A stretch of DNA of 64,000 bases from Opitutia bacterium. GTDB lineage: Bacteria > Verrucomicrobiota > Verrucomicrobiia > Opitutales > Opitutaceae. Below, piece after piece: positions 56,641-64,000 of this stretch; position 1 is the stretch's first letter; every line of letters begins with the position of its first letter. Under the pieces are notes generated by a model. It was not told the DNA's origin, did not search any database, and worked only from the letters and a program-made list of their open reading frames with translations. The stretch spans positions 1 to 64,000 of the forward strand of contig JACPPI010000004.1 in NCBI GenBank assembly GCA_016190985.1, written 5' to 3'. The position numbers were made by a program, and so were the translations under genes.

Positions 56641-58134
56641 GTGACCGGATGGCTCGCAGATTCTTTCCGTTTTTGGTGGGCCCTGTTCTATTGGAACACC
56701 CGCAAGACCTGGTTCCGCCTCCAAGGCGCGCACCGGGATGACTGCCCCTGCCAGGTATCGAGCGATTCGGGCCATGCGCGCGATTCGCGGTGCGAGGCCT
56801 CGGTCAACTGGCGCCAGCCGGCGCGCTTCCGCCGGGTCTGCCCGTTGCTGACCGAAACTCCGCAGGGCTGGCGCTGCGGCGTGAATGCGGAGAGCGCCCG
56901 CCCCTTCTGGGGCCGCGCCGCCGGCTACGCGGCCGCGCTGGCCGTGGTCCTCTACCTGGGCGGCACCCTCGCGGTTTTTGCCTTCCTGAAGCTGGCGCAC
57001 TACGATGCCAGTTACCTGGCGGTGGCGTGGCCGCCGCGCTGGCGCGAACTGCGGCGTTCGCAGGAGACCCTCTACGCCGGCCGCGCGCAGCGGGCGCTGC
57101 AGACGGGCAACTATCAGGAGGCCATCCTCGCCCTCGACATGGTCACCCGGTTGAACCCGCGCAACTACCAGGCCGGGCTCGCCCTCGCGGGCCTGTGCCA
57201 GTCCGCCGCCCAGCCTTTCCTCGCGGACCGCGTTTATGAACGCCTGATGCGTGATGTGCCCGAGCAGCGCCGGCCGACCGCGCAGATCTGGTTCCGCGCG
57301 CTGCTGGCCCGCGGCGCTTATGGCAAAATCCAGGAGCTCGCGCTCGTCATGCTGACCGAGGACCCCGCCGAGCGCGCGGCCTGGCTCAATGCGCTGCTTT
57401 TCTCGAGCCGGCACAACCATGATCCTGTCTTCCTCGGCAAGGTCGCGGCGGAGCAGCCGCATCTGCCCGATTGGTGCACCGAGTTGATCGGCCTTGAACG
57501 GCTCCTCCTGCAAAACCAACTGGAGGCCGCCCTGCCCCGGCTCACCCGGGTCCACCGTTCGCCCGCCACCGCCTACATTCCCTATTATCAGGTCGACCGT
57601 TTGCTGCGCCATGGCCGGGCCGATCAGGCCAACCACCTCCTGCAGGCCTATCAGGGCCCATTGCCGCCGGATGAAGCCGCCTTCCTCCGGCTGCGCATTT
57701 ATCGCGCGAAGGAGTGGGCCTCGCTGGCGGACTCGGAGTTCGACGGCCTGCTCAACTACCAGCTGGCTCCGCGGCTGATCGCCCAGTTTTGCGCCTACCT
57801 GATCAGCAACCCGGATCGCGCGCTGTTTGCCCGCTATTACGAGCGGCTGGCCGCGGCGGGCTTCCCGGTCAATGCCGACACCTTGCACCTCCATCAGGCC
57901 ACCTACCTGGCCGCCGTGCTGGCGGGTGAGGCCGGTTCGGCGGAGAAAATCGCCGCGCGCATCAACCAATTCACCGCTTCGGAAGCCCGCGCGCTCCACG
58001 GCCTGGGCACGCTGCTCAAAAACCGGGCGGACAATCCGCGCCTCGGGCGCATCCTGCCCCTGGTGCCTTTGCCGACGGAAGCGGTCTACGCCATCCTGGA
58101 CCGCCAGCCGGCTGCGGCCGTCCCCGGCAAATGA
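56641..58134 (+). CDS. Cys-rich TPR membrane protein next to the exosortase
   Basis: 497 residues from a GTG at 56641, the only plausible start after the upstream spacer. The N-terminal 80 residues contain five cysteines in CPC, SRCEA, RVCPLL and WRCGV, suggesting a metal-binding module facing the cytosol. A membrane helix follows (GYAAALAVVLYLGGTLAVFAFL, about 90-115). The remainder is alpha-helical repeats of TPR character (RAQRALQTGNYQEAILALDMVTRLNP). The stop overlaps the exosortase start (ATGA), so it is co-translated with the enzyme, as PrsT-type TPR proteins sometimes are with exosortases. Function unknown. Confidence 0.78.
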   Translation: MTGWLADSFRFWWALFYWNTRKTWFRLQGAHRDDCPCQVSSDSGHARDSRCEASVNWRQPARFRRVCPLLTETPQGWRCGVNAESARPFWGRAAGYAAALAVVLYLGGTLAVFAFLKLAHYDASYLAVAWPPRWRELRRSQETLYAGRAQRALQTGNYQEAILALDMVTRLNPRNYQAGLALAGLCQSAAQPFLADRVYERLMRDVPEQRRPTAQIWFRALLARGAYGKIQELALVMLTEDPAERAAWLNALLFSSRHNHDPVFLGKVAAEQPHLPDWCTELIGLERLLLQNQLEAALPRLTRVHRSPATAYIPYYQVDRLLRHGRADQANHLLQAYQGPLPPDEAAFLRLRIYRAKEWASLADSEFDGLLNYQLAPRLIAQFCAYLISNPDRALFARYYERLAAAGFPVNADTLHLHQATYLAAVLAGEAGSAEKIAARINQFTASEARALHGLGTLLKNRADNPRLGRILPLVPLPTEAVYAILDRQPAAAVPGK

Positions 58135-59747
58135 CCGCTGCCGAACCCGCCCCCCCGCCCCGTTCCGGTCGTCCGCCGCCGGCCGCGATCGCCGTCGCGA
58201 TCACGCTGCTCGGCCTCGTGGCCGCCTTCTGTGGGTTGCTCTGGCCGGAATGGCGGCGGAATCCCGATTTGTCCCACGCTTTTTTTGTCCCGCTGCTTTT
58301 CCTGCTGTTGATCCGCGAAAGCCGCCGGCACGGCACACCGCGCTGGTTGCCGGCAGGCGGGCCCGGCACGCCGGCGGTCGCCGCGGCGCTGCTGGCCGGC
58401 TTTTTGTCGTTCGCGCTCGCGGGCCTCTTTGCCGCCACGCTGGCGTGGACCCACGCCGTGCCCTGCGTCCTGCTCGCGGCGTCCCTCGGCAGTTTTCTCC
58501 TCGCGGGGCTGCTCATCTTCGCGGATGCGGGCTGGCGGCTCGTGCCTTTCAATTGGATCAGCCTCACGGCGATCAGCCTCTGGCTCCTCGTCTCGCCGAT
58601 ACCCGACGGCACCTATGCCCGCCTGACGTTCAGCCTGCAGCACTGGGTGACAAGCAGCGTGCTCAACATCCTGCAGCTCCTCGGCGTGCCGGCCCGCCAG
58701 CACGGCAACATCATCGAGCTGGCCACCACCAGTGTCGGCGTCGAGGAAGCCTGCAGCGGCGTCCGCAGCCTCGTTTCCTGCACCTTCGCGGGAATCTTCT
58801 TTGCCGGATGGCTGGTGCGGCGGCCCCTCGGCCGGCTGGTGCTCATCGGCGCCGCGCCGCTGCTGGCCCTGGGGATGAACTTCCTGCGCTCCCTCACCCT
58901 CACACTGCTGGCCAACGCCGGCACCGACATCAGCGGCTTCTGGCACGACGCCACCGGCTTTGCCATCCTTGGTGTCACGGCGGCGGTGCTGGCCGGCCTG
59001 GCGATTCTGTTTGAGACGAAGGATTCCGCCCCGGCGGCGACACCCGCCGCCAGCCCGGCCCCGGCTTCGCCCCCGCGAACACCGTTGCGTTTGTTCTGGT
59101 CCGCGACGGCCGGCACGCTGGCCCTGGCCGTGTTTTTTGTGCTCAGCGCCCGCCCCGCCGCCCGGCCCGCGCAGCCGCCGCCGGACCTGGCCGCCCTGCT
59201 GCCGGCGACCGCCGCCCCATGGGATGCGGTCACACCGAAGGATCTCTATCGGTTCACCAGCATTCTCCAGACGACGCACCTGATGGAGCGAACCTATCTG
59301 CGGCTCACCGCCCCCGGGCAGGTGACCCAGTTCACGGTTTATGTGGCGTATTGGGCGCCCGGGCAGACCTCGGTCAGCCAGGTCGCCTCGCACACCCCCG
59401 ACGCATGCTGGCCGGGCTCGGGGTGGACCGTGCAGCCGGCGACCGGAAAACCCGCACCGCCCGCGCTGCCGGGTTTGACCATTTCCCGCGGGGAGCAGCG
59501 CTTGTTCAAAAACCCGGCCGGATTTCCCCAGCATGTCTGGTTCTGGCATATCAACGACGGCCGCGTGATCAACTACCAGGATCCCTATTCCTTGCCCGCG
59601 CTTTTCCAGATCGCCCTGCGCCATGGGTTCCGGCGCGCGGGCGAACAATACTTCGTCCGCATTTCCAGCAACCGGCCCTGGGCGGAATTGCAGGGCGAGC
59701 CCCTCGTGCGGGAAATCTTCGCCAACCTGACCCGTATCGGCCTCTGA
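58131..59747 (+). CDS. exosortase fused to an EpsI-like domain
   Basis: 538 residues. The N-terminal 300 form an eight-helix exosortase: nucleophile C208 in VEEACSGVRSL, R253 in MNFLRSLTL, H272 in FWHDATG, matching the family's Cys-Arg-His triad. A Pro/Ala-rich linker (about 290-310) and another helix (LFWSATAGTLALAVFFVLSA) lead to a periplasmic EpsI/DUF3485-type domain with VYVAYWAPGQTSVSQVASHTPDACWPGSGW. Exosortases cut PEP-CTERM-like tails and re-attach the protein. No PEP-CTERM protein is seen in this window, so its substrates are elsewhere. A 30-residue reading frame follows one base after the stop. Confidence 0.92.
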   Translation: MTAAEPAPPPRSGRPPPAAIAVAITLLGLVAAFCGLLWPEWRRNPDLSHAFFVPLLFLLLIRESRRHGTPRWLPAGGPGTPAVAAALLAGFLSFALAGLFAATLAWTHAVPCVLLAASLGSFLLAGLLIFADAGWRLVPFNWISLTAISLWLLVSPIPDGTYARLTFSLQHWVTSSVLNILQLLGVPARQHGNIIELATTSVGVEEACSGVRSLVSCTFAGIFFAGWLVRRPLGRLVLIGAAPLLALGMNFLRSLTLTLLANAGTDISGFWHDATGFAILGVTAAVLAGLAILFETKDSAPAATPAASPAPASPPRTPLRLFWSATAGTLALAVFFVLSARPAARPAQPPPDLAALLPATAAPWDAVTPKDLYRFTSILQTTHLMERTYLRLTAPGQVTQFTVYVAYWAPGQTSVSQVASHTPDACWPGSGWTVQPATGKPAPPALPGLTISRGEQRLFKNPAGFPQHVWFWHINDGRVINYQDPYSLPALFQIALRHGFRRAGEQYFVRISSNRPWAELQGEPLVREIFANLTRIGL

Positions 59748-59748
59748 C

Positions 59749-59841
59749 ATGCCCTTCGCCGTCACCAGGAATGAGCGGATTGTCCTGGCCCTGCTGGCCT
59801 GCCTGCTCGCGGCCGGCCTCGTCATCTGGTGGCTGGTTTGA
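59749..59841 (+). CDS. 30-residue single-pass membrane peptide
   Basis: An ATG one base after the exosortase stop opens MPFAVTRNERIVLALLACLL and ends AAGLVIWWLV: a short basic N-terminus and one hydrophobic helix. Too small for standard gene callers. The spacing suggests translation by re-initiation from the exosortase message. Either a real small subunit of the sorting system or the remnant of a longer signal-anchored protein. Confidence 0.45.
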   Translation: MPFAVTRNERIVLALLACLLAAGLVIWWLV

Positions 59842-59943
59842 GCGGCTCCGCCGCGGGTGATCGGCTTCGGGATGGCGAGCATAATTTTCTCTCCGTCAAT
59901 TGACTCTTGTCTCCGGCGCGCAGGCGGAAAAACTGGCCGTCGC

Positions 59944-61134
59944 ATGATTATCAAACCGAAGGTCCGCGGCTTCGTCTGCGTGACCGCCCACCCCGCCGGT
60001 TGCGCCGCCCACATCCAGGAATGGATCGACCACGTGAAGGCCAAGGGCCCGATCAAGGGCGGCCCGAAGCGCGTCCTGGTCATCGGCGCCTCCACCGGCT
60101 ACGGCCTCGCCTCCCGCATCACGGCGGCCTTCGGCTCCGGCGCCGCCACGCTCGGCATCTTCTTCGAGCGCCCCTCCGAGGAGGGCCGCCCCGCCACCCC
60201 GGGCTGGTATAACTCCATCGCCTTCACCCGCGCCGCCCGGGCCGCCGGCCTCTGCGCCGGCAACATCAACGGCGACGCCTTCTCCGACGACATCAAGCAG
60301 CAGGCCCTCGCCGCCATAGCCCGCGACATGGGCGGCCCGATCGACCTGATCGTCTACTCCCTCGCCTCCCCGCGCCGCACGCACCCGCAGACCGGCGCCG
60401 TGCACAAGTCCGTCCTCAAGCCCCTCGGCGCGCCCTACACCAACAAGACCGTCGACACCGACAAGGGCATCGTCAGCGAGGTCACCATCGAGCCCGCCAA
60501 CGAGGCCGAGACCGCCGACACCGTCGCCGTCATGGGCGGCGAGGACTGGGAGCTGTGGATCCAGGCCCTGGCCGACGCCAAGCTGCTCGCCCCCGGCGCG
60601 ACCTCCGTCGCCTATTCCTACATCGGACCGGTCCACACCTGGCCCATCTACAAGGACGGCACCATCGGCCGGGCCAAGATCGACCTGGAGCGCGCCGCCC
60701 GCGCCATCGACGCCCGGCTCAAGGCCCACGGCAACGGCCGCGCCTTCATCTCCGTCAACAAGGCGCTCGTCACCCAGGCCAGCTCGGCCATCCCCGTCGT
60801 GCCGCTCTACATTTCCATCCTCTACAAGGTCATGAAGGCCGTCGGCACGCATGAGGGCTGCATCGAGCAGATGCAGCGCCTCTTCGCCACGCAGCTTTAC
60901 AACGGCCACGCGCCGAAGTTCGACCGCGAAGGCCGCGTCCGCGTCGACGACTGGGAAATGCGCCCGGAGATCCAGGAGGCCGTCTCGGGAATCTGGCCCC
61001 GCGTTACGACCGAAAACCTCGCCACGCTGACGGACATCGCCGGCTACCGCTCGGAGTTCCTCAAGCTCTTCGGCTTTGGCCTGCCCGGCGTGAACTACGA
61101 CGCCGAGGTCGAGCCGCACCAGACGATGCCGTAG
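59944..61134 (+). CDS. fabV: enoyl-ACP/trans-2-enoyl-CoA reductase, FabV type
   Basis: NADH-dependent final reductase of fatty acid elongation, distinct from FabI. The ATG at 59944 gives 396 residues beginning MIIKPKVRGFVCVTAHPAG, the FabV signature start. NAD loop VIGASTGYGLASRI; VYSLASPRR; and the diagnostic Y-x8-K active site in YKDGTIGRAK. The C-terminal GVNYDAEVEP is conserved. Full length. FabV enzymes resist triclosan. fabH lies 40 kb away, so the pathway is split. Confidence 0.95.
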   Translation: MIIKPKVRGFVCVTAHPAGCAAHIQEWIDHVKAKGPIKGGPKRVLVIGASTGYGLASRITAAFGSGAATLGIFFERPSEEGRPATPGWYNSIAFTRAARAAGLCAGNINGDAFSDDIKQQALAAIARDMGGPIDLIVYSLASPRRTHPQTGAVHKSVLKPLGAPYTNKTVDTDKGIVSEVTIEPANEAETADTVAVMGGEDWELWIQALADAKLLAPGATSVAYSYIGPVHTWPIYKDGTIGRAKIDLERAARAIDARLKAHGNGRAFISVNKALVTQASSAIPVVPLYISILYKVMKAVGTHEGCIEQMQRLFATQLYNGHAPKFDREGRVRVDDWEMRPEIQEAVSGIWPRVTTENLATLTDIAGYRSEFLKLFGFGLPGVNYDAEVEPHQTMP

Positions 61135-61138
61135 GCAT

Positions 61139-61191
61139 CTGTAGCGGCGCTCTATGAGCGCCGTCCGGCGGTCACAGACCGCCGCTACAGC
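61139..61191. repeat. inverted repeat with GTAGCGGCG / CGCCGCTAC ends
   Basis: CTGTAGCGGCG at the left pairs with CGCCGCTACAG at the right; the inner GGCGCTC/GAGCGCC also pairs. Located between fabV and dtd. Same design as the elements at 8498 and 55786. Confidence 0.7.
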
Positions 61192-61197
61192 CCTAGA

Positions 61198-61650
61198 ATG
61201 CGAGTAGTCATTCAACGAGTCTCTTCCGCCAGCGTGACCGTGGGCGGTCGCGTGACCGGCAAGATCGCCCGCGGTCTGCTCGTCTTCGTCGGCATCGAGG
61301 CCGCCGACACCGCCGCCGACGGCGAATGGCTGGCGGCAAAGCTGGCCGGGCTGCGGATCTTCGCTGACGGCGCGGGCCAGATGAACCCGTCTGTTGCTGA
61401 CATCGGTGGCGGCATTTTGCTCATCAGCCAGTTCACCCTGCACGCCAGCACGCAGAAGGGCACGCGGCCTTCGTTCAACGCCGCCGCCCGGCCGGAGCAC
61501 GCCCGGCCGCTCTACGAGCGATTCTTCGCGCAACTCTCCACTACCCTCGGCCGGCCGGTGCAATCAGGTGAATTCGGCGCCATGATGGAGGTCTCTCTCG
61601 TGAACGACGGCCCGGTGACGCTGATCATCGACTCCAAGCAGCGCGAATGA
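61198..61650 (+). CDS. dtd: D-aminoacyl-tRNA deacylase
   Basis: Removes D-amino acids mischarged to tRNA. It has 150 residues, complete. MRVVIQRVSSASVTVGG, GLLVFVGIE and the two catalytic loops ISQFTLHA(S/T)QKGTRPSF and GEFGAMMEVSLVNDGPVT are all present (cross-subunit Gly-Pro region NDGPVT). Starts seven bases after the palindromic repeat downstream of fabV. Confidence 0.95.
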   Translation: MRVVIQRVSSASVTVGGRVTGKIARGLLVFVGIEAADTAADGEWLAAKLAGLRIFADGAGQMNPSVADIGGGILLISQFTLHASTQKGTRPSFNAAARPEHARPLYERFFAQLSTTLGRPVQSGEFGAMMEVSLVNDGPVTLIIDSKQRE

Positions 61651-61660
61651 CCGGCGGGCT

Positions 61661-62485
61661 TTAAGGGCGCAGCAGCGGACGCACCTCGTCCGAGGTCAGG
61701 ATTCGGCTCGCATAGGTGAAGGTGCCCTGGTCGCGGATTTCCCGCGCCGCCGCATCCACTCCGGTGAGCGCGGCCCGATACAGCGATGCCGCGAGGCTGA
61801 TGCGCTTGACGCCCGCTGCCGCCAGCTCGGCCACGGTGAAGTTCATGCCCTTCATCCCGCCCATGAAATTGACCGGCTTCTTCACCGCCGCGCAAACCGC
61901 CCGGATGTCCTCCAGTTTCCGCAACCCGGGGGCAAACAGCACATCCGCTCCGGCCCGCTCGTAGGCCTGCAGGCGGCGGACCGTCTCGTCGAGACCGCCG
62001 ACATCATGCAGCAGGTTTTCAGTGCGCGCCGTCAGCACAAACCCAAGTCCCGTGCTCCGGGCCGCCTCCCCGGCGGCCGCCACTCGCTCCACGGCAAGAT
62101 TGAGGTCGTAGAGTGGATGGACCGGGTCGCCCGATGAGTCCTCGATCGAACCGCCCGCCAGCCCTGCGCCAGCTGCCAGCCGGATGGTCTCCGCCACCGT
62201 TGCCGTTGCGGCTCCGAATCCGTTCTCCAGGTCGGCCGAAACGGGCACATCCACCACCCCGGCAATCAGCCGGGCGTGCGCGAGCGCCTCATCGCGGGTG
62301 ATCGTGTTGTCCGCCTTGCCCAGCAAGGCCGCCGCCGCCGCGCTGGAGGTGGCCAGCGCGGTGAATCCCCGCGCCACGAGCAGCCGCGCCGACACGGCGT
62401 CCCACGGATTCGGAATCACAAATATGCCCGGTGCGGCGTGAAGCGCGCGGAAGCGTTTCGCCTTCTCCGCTTGAGTGATGTTCAT
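61661..62485 (-). CDS. isocitrate lyase / PEP mutase superfamily protein
   Basis: 274 residues of the alpha/beta-barrel family that cleaves or rearranges C-C or P-C bonds. PGIFVIPNPWDAVSARLLVARGF, TADLENGFG-like VSADLENGFG, LTARTENLL and PGLRKLEDIRAV mark the oxaloacetate hydrolase/PEP-mutase-like branch. The isocitrate lyase signature KKCGH is absent, so it is not isocitrate lyase itself. Substrate unknown. Convergent with dtd. Confidence 0.88.
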   Translation of the reverse strand: MNITQAEKAKRFRALHAAPGIFVIPNPWDAVSARLLVARGFTALATSSAAAAALLGKADNTITRDEALAHARLIAGVVDVPVSADLENGFGAATATVAETIRLAAGAGLAGGSIEDSSGDPVHPLYDLNLAVERVAAAGEAARSTGLGFVLTARTENLLHDVGGLDETVRRLQAYERAGADVLFAPGLRKLEDIRAVCAAVKKPVNFMGGMKGMNFTVAELAAAGVKRISLAASLYRAALTGVDAAAREIRDQGTFTYASRILTSDEVRPLLRP

Positions 62486-62583
62486 GCTGGCAACATGGGC
62501 TTTGGCGGCCGGCGCGCGAAGTGAATTCGCCCCGTCAGCCCATACCGCGCGCCGCCTTTAAGGACGAACACCGTGCAGGTGAT

Positions 62584-63273
62584 TTACTCGTCCCCGCCCG
62601 GCACGCTGATCGACTTGCCGTTGTCCTTGGGGCCGAGTTGCAAGATGAACGGCGCGGCGATTTTCGCCCACGCCTCGGCCTTGGGATGGTTCGCCGCTCC
62701 ATCGGGCCAGCACAGGCGCAGCATGTCGGTGTCGATCACGCCCGGATTCAACGGCACCGCGGCCATGCCAGCTGGCAACTCCTGCGCCAGTGACTTGGTC
62801 AGGCCTTCCATGGCGTATTTCGACGCGCAGTAAGGCGCCACCTCGGGCGAGGTGCTCCGGCCCCAGCCCGAGCTGAGGTTGACGATGACCCCGCTGCCGC
62901 GCGCCACCATCGCGGGCACGAAATGCCGGATGACATTCGCCACGCCCTTGATGTTCACGTCGATCAGCTGGTTGAATTCGCGGGCCGGGATTTTCCAGAG
63001 CGGCGCGGGCGTGTTCATGAGCGCGGCGTTGTTGATCAAAATGTCTGGAGCGCCGACCTTCGCGGCCCAGAGGGCCACACGATTCTCCTCCGCGACATCC
63101 AGCGCGGTGAAGTCGTGCGGCGCCGGATGGGTGAAACGCAGATTGAGCACCTCGGCGCTGCGGCCGCAGCCGATGACCGTGTGGCCGTTGGCGATATACC
63201 ACTCGGCCAGCGCACGACCGAGGCCGCGGGTGACGCCGGTGATCAGAACTATTTTCGAGGCCCCTTTAACCAC
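62584..63273 (-). CDS. short-chain dehydrogenase/reductase
   Basis: 229 residues from a GTG at 63273 (MVKGASKIVLITG). An ATG at 63330 would add 19 residues that are purely a family D repeat. NAD(P) loop TGVTRGLG, NNAAL motif, catalytic S in VNLSSGWG, Y and K in YCASKYAM. Typical SDR length. The first residues overlap the repeat, so the true start should be checked. Substrate unknown. Confidence 0.88.
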   Translation of the reverse strand: MVKGASKIVLITGVTRGLGRALAEWYIANGHTVIGCGRSAEVLNLRFTHPAPHDFTALDVAEENRVALWAAKVGAPDILINNAALMNTPAPLWKIPAREFNQLIDVNIKGVANVIRHFVPAMVARGSGVIVNLSSGWGRSTSPEVAPYCASKYAMEGLTKSLAQELPAGMAAVPLNPGVIDTDMLRLCWPDGAANHPKAEAWAKIAAPFILQLGPKDNGKSISVPGGDE

Positions 63274-63339
63274 AGATTTCACAGATAGACACGGATTCAG
63301 CCACGGGCAATCCGTGATAATCCGTGCCATCCGTGGTCA
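63266..63339. repeat. dispersed repeat family D overlapping the SDR start
   Basis: ACCACAGATTTCACAGATAG near one end and ATCCGTGATAATCCGTGCCA then TCCGTGG near the other; arms are imperfect inverted copies. Same family as 13366-13450. Confidence 0.7.
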
Positions 63340-63367
63340 AAAGGATCGGGACGGAAGGAAGGCAGCC

Positions 63368-63766
63368 TCAGCGGCTCTGCAGCCTGATCTTGTTCAGCCC
63401 CTGTTTGCGGCAGACATCCATCGCCTGGGTCACGAACCGCAGCGGCGTGTTCTCGTCCGAGCGGATGACGACGGTGATGTCCTTGGTCACGCTGCCGACC
63501 TGCCGCACGAGTTCGGCCAGCGTATCCATGCTCGCGGCCTTGCCGTTGAAATCCACCGCGCCCTCCTTGGTGATGCTGATGGTCAGCGATTCCTTCAGCT
63601 CGCTCTTGCCCGCGGTCTCCACCTTGGGGAGGGTGAGGTTCATGGTCGTGATCGTGCGGAACTGCATCGTGACAAACGCGAAGAAGATCAACATCACGAG
63701 CACGTCGATCAGCGGCACGAGGTTCATCTCGGGCCGCTTGCGCTTCTTGATGTAGAGGCCGGCCAT
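63368..63766 (-). CDS. ExbD/TolR biopolymer transport protein
   Basis: 132 residues with one N-terminal membrane helix (LVPLIDVLVMLIFFAFVTMQ), including the essential helix Asp in PLIDVLVML, and a periplasmic C-terminal domain. It works with an ExbB/TolQ channel to convert proton flow into force for outer-membrane processes. The partner gene is adjacent upstream with no gap. Whether this pair serves TonB or Tol-Pal cannot be told. Confidence 0.93.
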   Translation of the reverse strand: MAGLYIKKRKRPEMNLVPLIDVLVMLIFFAFVTMQFRTITTMNLTLPKVETAGKSELKESLTISITKEGAVDFNGKAASMDTLAELVRQVGSVTKDITVVIRSDENTPLRFVTQAMDVCRKQGLNKIRLQSR

Positions 63767-64000
63767 TTACTTGGCGTTGCAGGCGAGGATGCGCTCCAGC
63801 AGCAGGTCGAGCTTGGCGGCATAGTTCTCCACCTTGCGCTGGAGAAAGCCGGAGCCGACGAGCGAGGGAATGGCGATCGACAGGCCGATGACCGTGGCGG
63901 AAAGCGCCAGCGCCACGCCCTTGGTGAAGGCCACCGGGTCCGGCAGGCCGGTCTCGGGGGAAATCTGCGAGAAGACCTGCAGCAGGCCGGTCACGGTGCC
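63767..64000 (-). CDS. ExbB/TolQ/MotA proton channel, C-terminal part at window edge
   Basis: The visible 77 residues include GTVTGLLQVFSQISPETGLP and VALALSATVIGLSIAIPSLVG, the conserved last two helices of MotA/TolQ/ExbB proteins with the channel-lining Thr and Gly-rich turns. The gene continues beyond position 64000, so its N-terminus is missing. Its stop abuts the exbD start, so they are one operon. Confidence 0.92.
   Translation of the reverse strand, partial: GTVTGLLQVFSQISPETGLPDPVAFTKGVALALSATVIGLSIAIPSLVGSGFLQRKVENYAAKLDLLLERILACNAK

Noticed and set aside
59944-61134. Reading FabV as a second member of a fatty-acid operon with fabH.
   Set aside because: The genes are 40 kb apart and no other fab gene adjoins fabV.

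Overview
This window is chromosomal DNA from a GC-rich Gram-negative bacterium. It encodes an outer-membrane and lipopolysaccharide toolkit: LptE-like, BamD-like and LpxI proteins, a Wza-like exporter and TolR/ExbD. Four traits together point to Verrucomicrobiota, most likely an Opitutaceae-like lineage: an exosortase fused to an EpsI-type domain, a rhombosortase, FabV as enoyl reductase, and abundant intergenic repeats of the kind that translate as HSERSEES. This assignment is inferred from gene content only; no rRNA gene is present.

Layout. Positions 1-5000 carry the first codons of an IS630-like transposase, a fatty acid desaturase, thrC, lysC and plsY. 5130-13355 holds a prolyl oligopeptidase, an HD hydrolase, a GNAT enzyme, a DUF2157/GDYXXLXY membrane pair, and a small accessory patch (HNH nuclease of lower GC, VapBC-type toxin-antitoxin, TPR protein). 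13459-19541 is envelope and lipid metabolism: glmM, trpD, uppP, then rpmF-plsX-fabH. 19553-25978 holds BamD-like and LptE-like proteins, rpe, a GNAT, an ABC importer lacking a local permease, and hpt. 26027-31968 is a tRNA-Ser followed by a sulfur amino acid block: cystathionine beta-synthase, a cystathionine gamma-synthase/lyase, a cupin, ahcY and metK. 32114-40081 holds an HPt protein, a DUF1573 protein, UDG, ribE, an HtrA protease paired with a degenerate relative, and leuS. 40205-45116 is a polysaccharide export module (FecR-like, outer-membrane barrel, Wza-like, Wzc-like kinase), followed by lpxI, a bifunctional nuclease, dus, SufT-like, sppA, a large protein of unknown function and a DapF homologue without the catalytic cysteines. 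53136-59841 is a protein-sorting neighbourhood. It contains a matrixin-like protease with a C-terminal Gly-rich/TM/Arg tail beside a rhombosortase, then a Cys-rich TPR membrane protein, an exosortase-EpsI fusion and a 30-residue membrane peptide. The window ends with fabV, dtd, a PEP mutase-like enzyme, an SDR and an exbD/exbB pair.

The most notable points are: (i) two different C-terminal sorting transpeptidase systems within about 5 kb, one next to its probable substrate; (ii) the DapF-like protein with Ile and Ser at both catalytic Cys positions; (iii) at least four families of dispersed repeats, some of which have become coding sequence (the start codon and signal peptide of the LptE-like gene, two insertions in dus) or sit on gene starts; and (iv) an almost complete lack of Shine-Dalgarno sequences, with pyrimidine-rich tracts directly before many ATGs. 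No intergenic stretch exceeds about 210 bases. No CRISPR array or rRNA gene was seen.
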